The notes beneath the pieces were generated by a model. It did no database searches, had not been told where the DNA came from, and was given only the letters and a program-made list of their open reading frames with translations. DNA of 64,000 nt, from positions 1,429,959 to 1,493,958 of the forward strand of contig CALYLW010000060.1 of the NCBI GenBank assembly GCA_944989445.1, in the 5' to 3' direction. Each line of letters opens with the position of its first letter. The stretch's first letter is position 1. The stretch is from Ampullaceana balthica (lineage: Eukaryota; Mollusca; Gastropoda; Lymnaeidae). Positions 31,613 through 44,272 of the stretch are shown here, piece by piece. The position numbers and the translations under genes were made by a program.

Positions 31613-32658
31613 AAATAAAACAACCCCGTAAAAACAAAGTTTTTTTACTATAAATGCCTTATATATGAGACATAACTAAAAGTATTGATTATGTGCAAAC
31701 GCGACAAACATTTACAGACTGAAACCGAAATTATCTCCCTTGGCTTTAAGATGGGGGAAGGGATGAGGGGGTGTGGACATGGACGGGTGGCGTCAACGCG
31801 TTAGCTCAACTCCAGGTGGTTTAACTGGTTTAAACACGAGATGTGTTCACCAGTGGCTGGCCTGAAGTCGAGTGACCCGTAAAATGTAAACAATAGCGAC
31901 CGCTACACATAGTTTATATAGATAAACTAAAAATGCATTAATTTAATTACGGTACGTTCGATCGATCTGAAATTTTGATACGATGCATTGTTAGGTGACA
32001 CGGGTCAGTGTGCCAAATTTCAGCTCGATGGCTTCACGGGAAGTGGGTCATTTTCGACTTCCGTTTTTCCGCGGGCGGGCGGGCCCAAGACAGAGACGGC
32101 GGTGAAGTTAATATAAGGGATTTAATAAAACAAACCCGTAAAAACAAAGTTTTTTTACTATAAATCCCTTATATATGAGACATAACTAACAGTATTGATT
32201 ATTTTCAAACGCGACAAACATTTACAGACTGAATCTGTCTTAACTCAACTTTGCTTCATAACCCTGGGGGTGGGGGTGGAAAAGTCTGGTCACCGATCGC
32301 TTGACCGAGCTCAGCGTGACACGTAAAATGTAAACAAAAGCACGCCGGTACTTCGATGGGTCGCGTCAACGCGTGACTGAATAATCCCGTGAAAAAAAAC
32401 AATAACAAACAGTGAGTTTGAATTACATACGTTATATAAGGATAAACTAAAAAGGCATAAATTTAAATACGGTACGTTCGATCGATCTGAAATTTTGATA
32501 CGGTGCATTGTTAGGTGAGACGGGTCCGTGTGCCAAATTTCAGCTCGATCGGATCACGGGAAGTGGGTCATTTTTTACTTTTGTTTTTCCGCCCGCCCAT
32601 GAGATGACGACAGAACGACAGAGAGCGACGGCGGTGAAGTTAATATAAGGGATTTAAA
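31613..32658. mobile_element. Unclassified non-autonomous element, two tandem copies, splitting the 19-bp array
   Basis: Copies at about 31613-32124 and 32125-32658 each start ATAAAACAA.CCCGTAAAAAC and end GAAGTTAATATAAGGGATTT. Each copy has TAAATNCCTTATAT near its left end and the inverse at its right end. Internal GATCGATCTGAAATTTTG and GGGAAGTGGGTCATTTT occur in both copies, and part of the family recurs inverted at 49158-49240. No coding content. The class is uncertain: the - strand starts A|TCCCTTATATT, Helitron-like, but no 3' hairpin plus CTAG was found. Confidence 0.65.
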
Positions 32659-33436
32659 AACAGTCGTAGTCAAGTACAACAATCATAGTCTAATACAACA
32701 ATCATAGTGTAGTAAAACAATCATAGTCTAATACAACAATCATAGTCTAACACAACAGTCATAGTGTAGTAAAACAATCATAGTCTAATACAACAATCAT
32801 AGTCTAACACAACAGTCATAGTGTAGTAAAACAATCATAGTCTAATACAATCATAGTCTAACACAACAGTCATAGTGTAGTAAAACAATCATAGTCTAAT
32901 ACAACAATCATAGTCTAGTAAAACAATCATAGTCTAATACAACAGTCATCGTCTAGTAAAACAATCATAGTCTAATACAACAATCATAGTCTAATACAAC
33001 AATCATAGTCTAATACAACAATCATAGTCTAATACAACAATCATAGTCTAGTAAAACAATCATAGTCTAATACAACAATCATAGTCTAGTAAAACAATCA
33101 TAGTCTAATACAACAGTCGTAGTCAAGTACAACAATCATAGCATAATCCAACAGTCGTAGTCTAACACACCAATCATAGTTTAATACAACAGTCATCGTC
33201 TAGTAAAACAATCATAGTCTAATACAACAATCATAGTCTAATACAACAATCATAGTCTAACAAAAAAGTCGTTGTCTAATACAAAAGTCATAGTCGAATA
33301 CAACAGTCGTAGTCTAGTACAAAAATCATAGTCTAGTACAACAATCATAGTCTAGTACAACAATCATAGTCTAGTACAACAATCATAGTCTAATACAACA
33401 ATCATAGTCCAATGCAACAGTCGTAGTCAAATAACG
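32659..33436. repeat. 19-bp minisatellite, right block
   Basis: Dominant unit ACAACAATCATAGTCTAAT, with a compound variant containing GTGTAGTAAAACAATC. Same array as 31080-31612. Confidence 0.95.
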
Positions 33437-34254
33437 TTCACCAATCTCCAGTGTACGGGTGCAAACAGCGGCGTTAATTTCCGATTGCTTTGTGCTGTCA
33501 CGAGTTATCGGTGCAACGAGTCAACAAAAGATTCGACCATCTTTGACAAACATAATGGGTCGCGTGCACTCAAGGTCAAGGTGGCAGGGGTTCCGGCAGC
33601 GAATGGGTTCCAGTGATATCCGCTCAGGAACTAGAGGCTGGTGGGGAGGAGGGAGGGAGAGAGAGAGAGAGGGGGGGGGGAGGGGTAGTGACACACTGAG
33701 AGGGGATGATGATTTTACACGAGAGGGGGGAGGGGTTATTGGATAATCGATTGCCTAAACTTCCATGGGAAGACTACATTAAAGAAAACAGATGTACAGC
33801 TTTAGGAAGGTGGGGGGCGGGGGGGAGGTGCCGTACCTGTCAATTATCGTGGGGAAATGAGCAGCATGTCCAACTTGGGGACCATTAAATGAACAGTGGA
33901 AGTCGTAACCAGGCCTGTCGGGTTGTCATGAAAAGTTAGTGCTTTCAGTTATTCAATTGTGAATCGTTTCCCAATTTTCTCTGGTCCTGACATGTTGATT
34001 TACATACAACAAAGTTAGGCATTTTGACCCCATGGAGTCGAGAAGAACTTTTATTTTTATTTGTTTTACTAAATAAGACTTTCATAAAAGTCACTAAACG
34101 TTAAACTAATTTTAAATTTACTTTTTTAAAAGCCAAAAATCGTATTGATTTGAGAATTACCTCGCCACGTAATTTCTCCTAAAAATGTCAGTCCTTTTAT
34201 CTCGGAAACATTAATAAACAAAATACATGACATAAGGCATAGCTAGATAGTAAA
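33437..34254. other. Non-coding; G/A-rich patch
   Basis: 33640-33740 is strongly purine-rich on the + strand (GAGAGA and G runs). No gene or element recognised. Confidence 0.45.
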
Positions 34255-34925
34255 GAGATTATTTTCCATGTAGTGCTAATGTCTTGTAGGTCAAACTAAG
34301 TCCAAGTGGTGCTGTAATCTTGAAGGGCAAACTAACTCGAAGAAGTGCTATAATCGTGTAGCTCAAACTAATTCGAAGAATCGCTATAATCTTGTAGCTC
34401 AAACTAACTCAAGGAAGTGCTATAATCTTGTAGCGCAAACTATTTCGAAGAAGTGCTATGATCTTGTAGCTCAAACTAACTCGAAGAAGTGCTATAATCT
34501 TGTAGCTCAAACTAACTCGAAGAAGTGCTATAATCTTGAAGGTCAAACTAATTCAAAGAAGTGCTATAATCTTGTAGCTCAAACTAACTTGAAGAAGTGC
34601 TATAATCTTGTAGGTCAAATTAAGTCCAAGTGGTGCTATAATCTTGAAGGTCAAACTAACTCGAAGAAGTGCTATAATCTTGTAGGTCAAACTAAATCCA
34701 AGTGGTGCTGTAATCTTGTAGGCCAAACTAACTCGAAGAATCGCTATAATCTTGTAGCTCAAACTAACTCATAGAAGTGCTATAATCTTATAGGTCAAAC
34801 TAACTTGAAGAAGTGCTATAATCTTGTAGGTCAAACTAACTCAAAGAAGTGATATAATCTTTTAGGTCAAACTAACTTAAAGAAGTGCTATAATCTTGTA
34901 GGTCAAACTAACTCAAATTAGTGCT
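34255..34925. repeat. 36-bp minisatellite, about 18 copies
   Basis: The unit contains GGTCAAACTAACTCGAAGAA and GTGCTATAATCTTGTA. Subtypes differ at GTAGCTC/GTAGGTC. Open frames on both strands follow from the period being a multiple of three. Confidence 0.95.
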
Positions 34926-35462
34926 AATCTCTTGTATAACAAAATAGGTCCAATATGAGCCATCAAGTTTGATCAAGAACTTTCCATTATAGCCAGAAAC
35001 ATTCGCGGGAGTGTACTTAACACCTCGCCATAGTTTCATGGCGATCGGAAGAAAGTTGACGGTGCTAATGTTTAAATTAATACTTATAAATTTAAGCTGA
35101 CACAAGTAAAGAACGACATTAGGGGCCCCGGGCACAATCGGTGCAAGATTTTAAGTTCAAAATACATAATTATTGGTATCGTTTAAAATCGAACTCGGAA
35201 AAGAATCTTAAGCGTTTAGGAAAGATCAAATTGGCGCCGCCGGCCCCGAAGTTATAGACATTAAGAGTTGAATGTCCTATAGCATTTTAATATGGAGCAT
35301 CAAGTTTTTATGTACCAAGTTTGGTCAAGATCCACCCAACATTTAATCAAAGTTTAATAAAGTTCATTGAAGGAAAGAGAAAAAAAACTACATTTGTGGA
35401 TTTAACAGCCAAAACTTGTAATATATTCTATTGAATCAATTTTCTTGCACGTGAAGAATTCT
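34926..35462. other. Old Helitron-like relic (weak)
   Basis: GGGGCCCCGGGCACAATCGG, CATGGCGATCGGAAG and CCAAGTTTGGTCAAGATC resemble the body of the Helitron family at 1-430. No termini found. Confidence 0.3.
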
Positions 35463-38400
35463 CTAACAGCAGCGGTCATCACTTGACGGCAACCTTCTTT
35501 GGCCACCTAACAGCAGCGGTCATCACTTGACGGCAACCTTCTTTGGCCACCTAACAGCAGCGGTCATCACTTGACGGCAACCTTCTTTGGCCACCTAACA
35601 GCAGCGGTCATCACTTGACGGCAACCTTCTTTGGCCACCTAACAGCAGCGGTCATCACTTGACGGCAACCTTCTTTGGCCACCTAACAGCAGCGGTCATC
35701 ACTTGACGGCAACCTTCTTTGGCCACCTAACAGCAGCGGTCATCACTTGACGGCAACCTTCTTTGGCCACCTAACAGCAGCGGTCATCACTTGACGGCAA
35801 CCTTCTTTGGCCACCTAACAGCAGCGGTCATCACTTGACGGCAACCTTCTTTGGCCACCTAACAGCAGCGGTCATCACTTGACGGCAACCTTCTTTGGCC
35901 ACCTAACAGCAGCGGTCATCACTTGACGGCAACCTTCTTTGGCCACCTAACAGCAGCGGTCATCACTTGACGGCAACCTTCTTTGGCCACCTAACAGCAG
36001 CGGTCATCACTTGACGGCAACCTTCTTTGGCCACCTAACAGCAGCGGTCATCACTTGACGGCAACCTTCTTTGGCCACCTAACAGCAGCGGTCATCACTT
36101 GACGGCAACCTTCTTTGGCCACCTAACAGCAGCGGTCATCACTTGACGGCAACCTTCTTTGGCCACCTAACAGCAGCGGTCATCACTTGACGGCAACCTT
36201 CTTTGGCCACCTAACAGCAGCGGTCATCACTTGACGGCAACCTTCTTTGGCCACCTAACAGCAGCGGTCATCACTTGACGGCAACCTTCTTTGGCCACCT
36301 AACAGCAGCGGTCATCACTTGACGGCAACCTTCTTTGGCCACCCAACAGCAGCGGTCATCACTTGACGGCAACCTTCTTTGGCCACCTAACAGCAGCGGT
36401 CATCACTTGACGGCAACCTTCTTTGGCCACCCAACAGCAGCGGTCATCACTTGACGGCAACCTTCTTTGGCCACCTAACAGCAGCGGTCATCACTTGACG
36501 GCAACCTTCTTTGGCCACCTAACAGCAGCGGTCATCACTTGACGGCAACCTTCTTTGGCCACCTAACAGCAGCGGTCATCACTTGACGGCAACCTTCTTT
36601 GGCCACCTAACAGCAGCGGTCATCACTTGACGGCAACCTTCTTTGGCCACCTAACAGCAGCGGTCATCACTTGACGGCAACCTTCTTTGGCCACCTAACA
36701 GCAGCGGTCATCACTTGACGGCAACCTTCTTTGGCCACCTAACAGCAGCGGTCATCACTTGACGGCAACCTTCTTTGGCCACCTAACAGCAGCGGTCATC
36801 ACTTGACGGCAACCTTCTTTGGCCACCTAACAGCAGCGGTCATCACTTGACGGCAACCTTCTTTGGCCACCTAACAGCAGCGGTCATCACTTGACGGCAA
36901 CCTTCTTTGGCCACCTAACAGCAGCGGTCATCACTTGACGGCAACCTTCTTTGGCCACCTAACAGCAGCGGTCATCACTTGACGGCAACCTTCTTTGGCC
37001 ACCTAACAGCAGCGGTCATCACTTGACGGCAACCTTCTTTGGCCACCTAACAGCAGCGGTCATCACTTGACGGCAACCTTCTTTGGCCACCTAACAGCAG
37101 CGGTCATCACTTGACGGCAACCTTCTTTGGCCACCTAACAGCAGCGGTCATCACTTGACGGCAACCTTCTTTGGCCACCTAACAGCAGCGGTCATCACTT
37201 GACGGCAACCTTCTTTGGCCACCTAACAGCAGCGGTCATCACTTGACGGCAACCTTCTTTGGCCACCTAACAGCAGCGGTCATCACTTGACGGCAACCTT
37301 CTTTGGCCACCTAACAGCAGCGGTCATCACTTGACGGCAACCTTCTTTGGCCACCTAACAGCAGCGGTCATCACTTGACGGCAACCTTCTTTGGCCACCT
37401 AACAGCAGCGGTCATCACTTGACGGCAACCTTCTTTGGCCACCTAACAGCAGCGGTCATCACTTGACGGCAACCTTCTTTGGCCACCTAACAGCAGCGGT
37501 CATCACTTGACGGCAACCTTCTTTGGCCACCTAACAGCAGCGGTCATCACTTGACGGCAACCTTCTTTGGCCACCTAACAGCAGCGGTCATCACTTGACG
37601 GCAACCTTCTTTGGCCACCTAACAGCAGCGGTCATCACTTGACGGCAACCTTCTTTGGCCACCTAACAGCAGCGGTCATCACTTGACGGCAACCTTCTTT
37701 GGCCACCTAACAGCAGCGGTCATCACTTGACGGCAACCTTCTTTGGCCACCTAACAGCAGCGGTCATCACTTGACGGCAACCTTCTTTGGCCACCTAACA
37801 GCAGCGGTCATCACTTGACGGCAACCTTCTTTGGCCACCTAACAGCAGCGGTCATCACTTGACGGCAACCTTCTTTGGCCACCTAACAGCAGCGGTCATC
37901 ACTTGACGGCAACCTTCTTTGGCCACCTAACAGCAGCGGTCATCACTTGACGGCAACCTTCTTTGGCCACCTAACAGCAGCGGTCATCACTTGACGGCAA
38001 CCTTCTTTGGCCACCTAACAGCAGCGGTCATCACTTGACGGCAACCTTCTTTGGCCACCTAACAGCAGCGGTCATCACTTGACGGCAACCTTCTTTGGCC
38101 ACCTAACAGCAGCGGTCATCACTTGACGGCAACCTTCTTTGGCCACCTAACAGCAGCGGTCATCACTTGACGGCAACCTTCTTTGGCCACCTAACAGCAG
38201 CGGTCATCACTTGACGGCAACCTTCTTTGGCCACCTAACAGCAGCGGTCATCACTTGACGGCAACCTTCTTTGGCCACCTAACAGCAGCGGTCATCACTT
38301 GACGGCAACCTTCTTTGGCCACCTAACAGCAGCGGTCATCACTTGACGGCAACCTTCTTTGGCCACCTAACAGCAGCGGTCATCACTTGACGGCAACCTT

Positions 38401-38806
38401 CTTTGGCCACCTAACAGCAGCGGTCATCACTTGACGGCAACCTTCTTTGGCCACCTAACAGCAGCGGTCATCACTTGACGGCAACCTTCTTTGGCCACCT
38501 AACAGCAGCGGTCATCACTTGACGGCAACCTTCTTTGGCCACCTAACAGCAGCGGTCATCACTTGACGGCAACCTTCTTTGGCCACCTAACAGCAGCGGT
38601 CATCACTTGACGGCAACCTTCTTTGGCCACCTAACAGCAGCGGTCATCACTTGACGGCAACCTTCTTTGGCCACCTAACAGCAGCGGTCATCACTTGACG
38701 GCAACCTTCTTTGGCCACCTAACAGCAGCGGTCATCACTTGACGGCAACCTTCTTTGGCCACCTAACAGCAGCGGTCATCACTTGACGGCAACCTTCTTT
38801 GGCCAC
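35463..38806. repeat. 44-bp satellite-like array, about 76 near-identical copies
   Basis: The unit contains AACAGCAGCGGTCATCACTT, GACGGCAACC and TTCTTTGGCCACCT. The span of 3344 bp equals 76 units exactly. The only variants seen are two units with CCAACAGC instead of CTAACAGC (36344 and 36432, two units apart). It is GC-richer than its surroundings. Confidence 0.98.
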
Positions 38807-38845
38807 AAGCATGTCAGAATGAATAATCTACTCCGCTCTGACATT

Positions 38846-40037
38846 CGTACCCCACTCAAGACACACACAGTACCCCACTCAAGACACACACAGTACCCCA
38901 CTCAAGACACACACAGTACCCCACTCAAGACACACACAGTACCCCACTCAAGACACACACAGTACCCCACTCAAGACACACACAGTGCCCCACTCAAGAC
39001 ACACACAGTGCCCCACTCAAGACACACACAGTGCCCCACTCAAGACACACACAGTACCCCACTCAAGACACACACAGTACCCCACTCAAGACACACACAG
39101 TGCCCCACTCAAGACACACACAGTGCCCCACTCAAGACACACACAGTGCCCCACTCAAGACACACACAGTACCCCACTCAAGACACACACAGTGCCCCAC
39201 TCAAGACACACACAGTGCCCCACTCAAGACACACACAGTGCCCCACTCAAGACACACACAGTACCCCACTCAAGACACACACAGTACCCCACTCAAGACA
39301 CACACAGTACCCCACTCAAGACACACACAGTACCCCACTCAAGACACACACAGTACCCCACTCAAGACACACACAGTACCCCACTCAAGACACACACAGT
39401 ACCCCACTCAAGACACACAGTACCCCACTCAAGACACACACAGTACCCCACTCAAGACACACAGTACCCCACTCAAGACACACACAGTACCCCACTCAAG
39501 ACACACACAGTACCCCACTCAAGACACACAGTACCCCACTCAAGACACACACAGTACCCCACTCAAGACACACACAGTACCCCACTCAAGACACACACAG
39601 TACCCCACTCAAGACACACACAGTACCCCACTCAAGACACACACAGTACCCCACTCAAGACACACACAGTACCCCACTCAAGACACACACAGTACCCCAC
39701 TCAAGACACACACAGTACCCCACTCAAGACACACACAGTACCCCACTCAAGACACACACAGTACCCCACTCAAGACACACACAGTACCCCACTCAAGACA
39801 CACACAGTACCCCACTCAAGACACACACAGTACCCCACTCAAGACACACACAGTACCCCACTCAAGACACACACAGTACCCCACTCAAGACACACACAGT
39901 ACCCCACTCAAGACACACACAGTACCCCACTCAAGACACACACAGTACCCCACTCAAGACACACACAGTACCCCACTCAAGACACACACAGTACCCCACT
40001 CAAGACACACACAGTACCCCACTCAAGACACACACAG
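38846..40037. repeat. 23-bp minisatellite, about 52 copies
   Basis: The unit contains ACACACACAGTACCCCACTC + AAG. GTGCCCC variants cluster in the first 400 bp, and a few 21-bp units lack one AC. It starts 40 bp after the 44-bp array. All + strand frames are open, giving long false frames up to 427 codons. Confidence 0.97.
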
Positions 40038-41037
40038 ACACAGTCGGCAAAAAATGGACATTTTAAACATTCTCAGCAATTAAAGCAACACATTGTTCAC
40101 GTGTCAACAAGTTTACCTGACGACCAGGTAAAACCACGTTGTACAGGTGTCGAAGCACTTTAACCGTCGGCCTCCCAGTTTTTATGCCGAGTCTCGCGGG
40201 TGGCCCCTTGCTCGAGGTGGGGTGAAAACTTTACCTAAACTTAGCTGTAAGCGGCTGTTGATTGTGCTTGGTGCTATTCTGGCTTAGAACAACGGATTGT
40301 GTGTCAGTGAGTTTAACATCTTAGGAGATGTTTAATATGGCCAGAGGGATTCACATGGTCAGTGTCTGTTGTAAGTACTCAGTGGTTTAACATGCAGCCA
40401 ACAGGGGGTGGCGTATAAGAGGATTTAAAATTTGTCAGTGAGTTGAAAATATGTGTCTCCGCGTTTAACATACCTCATGAGTTTGCCATGTTTTAAAGAT
40501 GTGAGTGAGTGTACTAGATGTCAGTAGGTTGACCACGCTTCGGTGAGTTTTAAAACTAGTCAAAGAGAGATGGTGTAACAGATGGCCAGCGGGTTTAATA
40601 TGCTTGGTTAAATTAAAGCAGTCATTGGATTTAGCAGTTGTTGGTAGTTAGTATTAACATGCTTCGGGAAGTTTAACATGTGTTGATTAGTTTAACATGC
40701 TTCAATGAGGGTAACAGTAACAGAAGTCAGTGACATTATCAGGTGCCAGTAGGGTTATTGTTTTGTTCTATCAAGTACTGAGTCCATTGGGAACAAGGAA
40801 GATAAAATTAGCATGAACAATACTCTTCTGTATAGATATAGAAGGAGCGTCTGTGATAGATAAGACAATAGAACAAGAAGCATTGCTTACAGAAAACAGT
40901 CAAAAGTTTCTCCATTGTCCCTGGTAATAGTTTAATGTATAAGGCTTGTCATTTCTAAAATCGGAAAACGCCATAACCAATTCGGTGAACAGCTATTTTT
41001 AGGGAATTGGGGTCAAATTGATGTCCATATTGTATTA
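40038..41037. other. Non-coding; degenerate GTTTAACATG-type repeats
   Basis: From about 40290 to 40740, spaced copies of AGTGAGTTTAACATG-like motifs suggest a decayed minisatellite. The rest has no recognised content apart from the SINE-tail fragment. Confidence 0.45.
40824..40870 (+). mobile_element. SINE 3'-tail fragment
   Basis: CTTCTG..ATAGAAGGAGCGTCTGT..ATAGATAA matches the tail of the SINE at 16902-17186. The tRNA-like head is not recognisable. Confidence 0.5.
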
Positions 41038-41260
41038 ATTCAAAGTAATGGTAATGTATGGTGTTCATATTGTACTTAGTCAAAGTAATGGTAATGTATG
41101 GTGTCCCTCTTGTACTCAGTCAAAGTAATGGTAATGTATTGTGTCCCTCTTGTACTCAGTCAAAGTAATGGTAATGTATGGTGTCCCTCTTGTACTCAGT
41201 CAAAGTAATGGTAATGTATTGTGTCCCTCTTGTACTCAGTCAAAGTATGGTGCCTATATT
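41038..41260. repeat. 40-bp minisatellite, about 5 copies
   Basis: The unit contains GTCAAAGTAATGGTAATGTA and GGTGTCCCTCTTGTACTCA. The last partial unit reads GTCAAAGTATGGTG. Confidence 0.93.
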
Positions 41261-41597
41261 TCTAGCCCCAGTTTAGCTTATTGAATGGTACCCAAATGAC
41301 CAAACTGATCCAAAATATGAAGGCAGTAGAGAAATAGAGATAGAGAAAGACATACAGGGATAGAGAGACACAGACAGAGAAAAAGAGACAGACCGGTGAA
41401 AATGATAGTGTTGGGGGTTATTTATGGGGCAGCTGTGTTTATTTCCGTGCCTTTAATCCTTAGAGTTCCAAAAGATCACGTGGGCTAAAGGGCGCGTGGA
41501 TGAGGTTTACATTAGGAGCAGATGTTTTCTATGGGATGAGATAACTGAACCAACACTGCAAGAAGGACTCGAGCTCTCATCGTTGTGCATTTTACTA

Positions 41598-41922
41598 TGG
41601 TTCAGATTTCTACCACTTACAACCTAGTGCTGGGACTGAGGCTTGGCTCAGATTTCTACTACTTACAACCTAGTGCTCGGACTGAGGCTTGGCTCAGATA
41701 TCTACCACTTACAACCTAGTGCTCGGACTGTGGCTTGGCTCAGATATCTACCACTTACAACATAGTGCTCGGACTGAGGCTTGGCTCAAATATCTACCAC
41801 TTACAACCTAGTGCTCGGACTGTGGCTTGGCTCAGATATCTACCACTTACAACATAGTGCTCGGACTGAGGCTTGGCTCAGATATCTACCAATTACAACC
41901 TAGTGCTCGGACTGAGGCTTAA
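41598..41922. repeat. 46-bp minisatellite, about 7 copies
   Basis: The unit contains CAGATATCTACCACTTACAA and CTAGTGCTCGGACTGAGG. It ends about 20 bp before the Helitron start at 41945. Confidence 0.93.
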
Positions 41923-42100
41923 ACATTTTGATTCACGTTAGATATCTCTATACATATAAGACGCATTTGTTGTCTGTCTGTCGTCTGGATGTTCCCTATT
42001 AACTCAAGATCCAGACAACCAAATAACGTGAAATTTGGTACACGTACACAAAATTATACCGGAAAGGTTATTAAACAGGTTTCGTTCCATATATATAAGA

Positions 42101-44272
42101 CTAGAAAAATACCCGCACTTTGTAGCGGGAGTGTGCTGACCCTTTATCCAAGTATTAGTTGCTGGTTATTACAATTTTTATTTGCCAAGTTAAATTTCAG
42201 ATTCATCTATTTAGTTAAAATCTTATGAGAAACAGAGATATGCCATTTTACCGTGTGAGTTGTTTTCACTCAATGAAGTGCCTTTTAACATAACCTTACT
42301 ATTTAAAAGATATGATTTATTAAATAATGATCCTTGCCGACCATAATAACTAAATTTACAATTTCATTCCCACTTGTACAAAATTAACATAACTTATACG
42401 TTCGAAAGAGCTCTACCACCCTCGTCACTCAAAAATGTAATATATAATTACGAAACTGCATCGTATCACAATTGTAAGTTATATAATATTTGTAACCAAG
42501 CCTATGAGATAAAGGAACATGTGGCACTATCCCTTTAAAAGACAAAAGCTAAGTGACTCATAGCGCAAATAAACAAAATTATAAATGTACTTCCTAAAAT
42601 ACTTTTTTTTAAAAAACCGGTCGTATTAAAATGATATAAAAAAAATGTGCACACCATATTTAGAAAATATAGAGAGCCGGCCGCATAAAATAAAGTCTTG
42701 TTATAAAGTAACTGTACTGGACCAAAATAACTCCTCCTTTTGACGTATTCATAATTGTGTGAACAGGGAAATAATATTTAACATTTTTTATGTCTCTATA
42801 TTTTACGATTTATATTTACGGTTTATAAGCAATTTGTATAACTTCAAAAAGGAATCTTTTTTTTTGTTCCCTATTACGGATAAGGCATCATATTTTGTAA
42901 ATTATATTCAATGCACACACACACAACAGATTTTATATCTGAAAAAAAAAGAAAAATGAAAAAAAAAGATTCAACCGTCTGTTAATAAGTGCATCTTAAA
43001 AATGATTAAAAGGCAATTTTAGAAATGGCCTATGCTATTCTGAATACAAAGGAATGAACATAAAAACATATTCAATTCGCATTTCATATTAATTAAGCGT
43101 TTTCAGGATCACTTCATTAAATTTAGTCAAGTTTTGTTAATACGTTCGGTAGCGAAAGTTTATAATGTATAGTGTATATAAAGCTTAAGTAAACTGTTTT
43201 AAAGTGTAAGTTTATTTGACATAGGCCATCACTTTCAACATAAAATAAACTCGCTACATCTATGGTTTTTAATTAAATGTCGAGTTATGAATTAAATTTT
43301 AAAAAATCCCAATTTTATTAATTGCATGTAAAATATTAATACAATGCATCATGAAAATAATTGAAATAAAATAATTTAAACGCATATGTAATATATAAAG
43401 CTCAGTTGATATTTTTTAGTGTGTTTGTTTGAATCCATTAAAAAAAGGCCACTGCTTTGTTGACATTTTTCCAAAAGATCTCTGCCACTGTCGTCACTAA
43501 AAAAACCAATTAGGTTATGTAAAAGACAAAAAAAATATAAAGGTTATATTAATAGGACACAGCTAAATTTAAGATGCGTACACGAAAATGTGCGCACAGT
43601 AATCAGGCGATAAAAGATTTTAGAACGCGCACCGCTAAAAATGAAGCCTTGAAAAACATACTAACACAATTATTACATAAATAGGTTTTTATTAAATGTC
43701 GAGTTATGGAACAGAAAATAATTAAAACAAATTCGCAATTAAATTTAAACGTGGAAACAATTAAATGTAATGCATCGTGTGGCAGTTGTAATTAAAATGT
43801 TTACTTGTCTATCTAATATATAGAAAGTAACAGTAAAGCAAATGACAATTCTTTGTACTACACAGCTCAAATTATGAAGCGTACACTTAAATGTGCGCAC
43901 CGTAATTAGACATTATAATATTTTTTGAATGCGCACCGCTGAAAATAAAGCATTGGGGGGAAAAAACGTCACCAAAAGTAACTCGCTTTGAACGGCATTT
44001 GAACGTCCGCGTAAATTTGTTCAATACAGAAATGAGGTTAAATTTTGTATTCTTTGTCTCTGCATTTTCTGATGATTTAATTTACGGCATTCGGGCAAAA
44101 GGGACAATTACAAAAACTAACTTAAAACCACCTTCAGGGTAAAAGGAACCGTCCTGCCAAATTTGGTCCCCATAGGTCATTTGGTTTTTCCGTGGCTGTC
44201 TAACAGAAAGTCGAAAAGTGAAACATACAAACATACAAAGATACAAACACCAACTGAGCTTTATATATTAGA
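42101..44272 (-). mobile_element. Non-autonomous Helitron, copy A (2172 bp)
   Basis: On the - strand it starts TCTAATATATAAAGCTCAG (44272) and ends with the hairpin CCCGC-TACAAAGT-GCGGG, seven bases, then CTAG (42104-42101) followed by T. No Rep/helicase. AT-rich interior. The region near 44100-44220 carries CCAAATTTGGTCCCCATAGG, a motif common in Helitron bodies. Confidence 0.85.

Noticed and set aside
35463..38806. CRISPR-like regular array
   Set aside because: Units are contiguous with no unique spacers, in an animal genome. It is a tandem satellite.
38783..40163. 427-, 392- and 350-codon frames of repeating PHSRHTQ/TPLKTHT
   Set aside because: Translation of the 23-bp array in three frames. 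No splice, start context or family similarity supports a gene.
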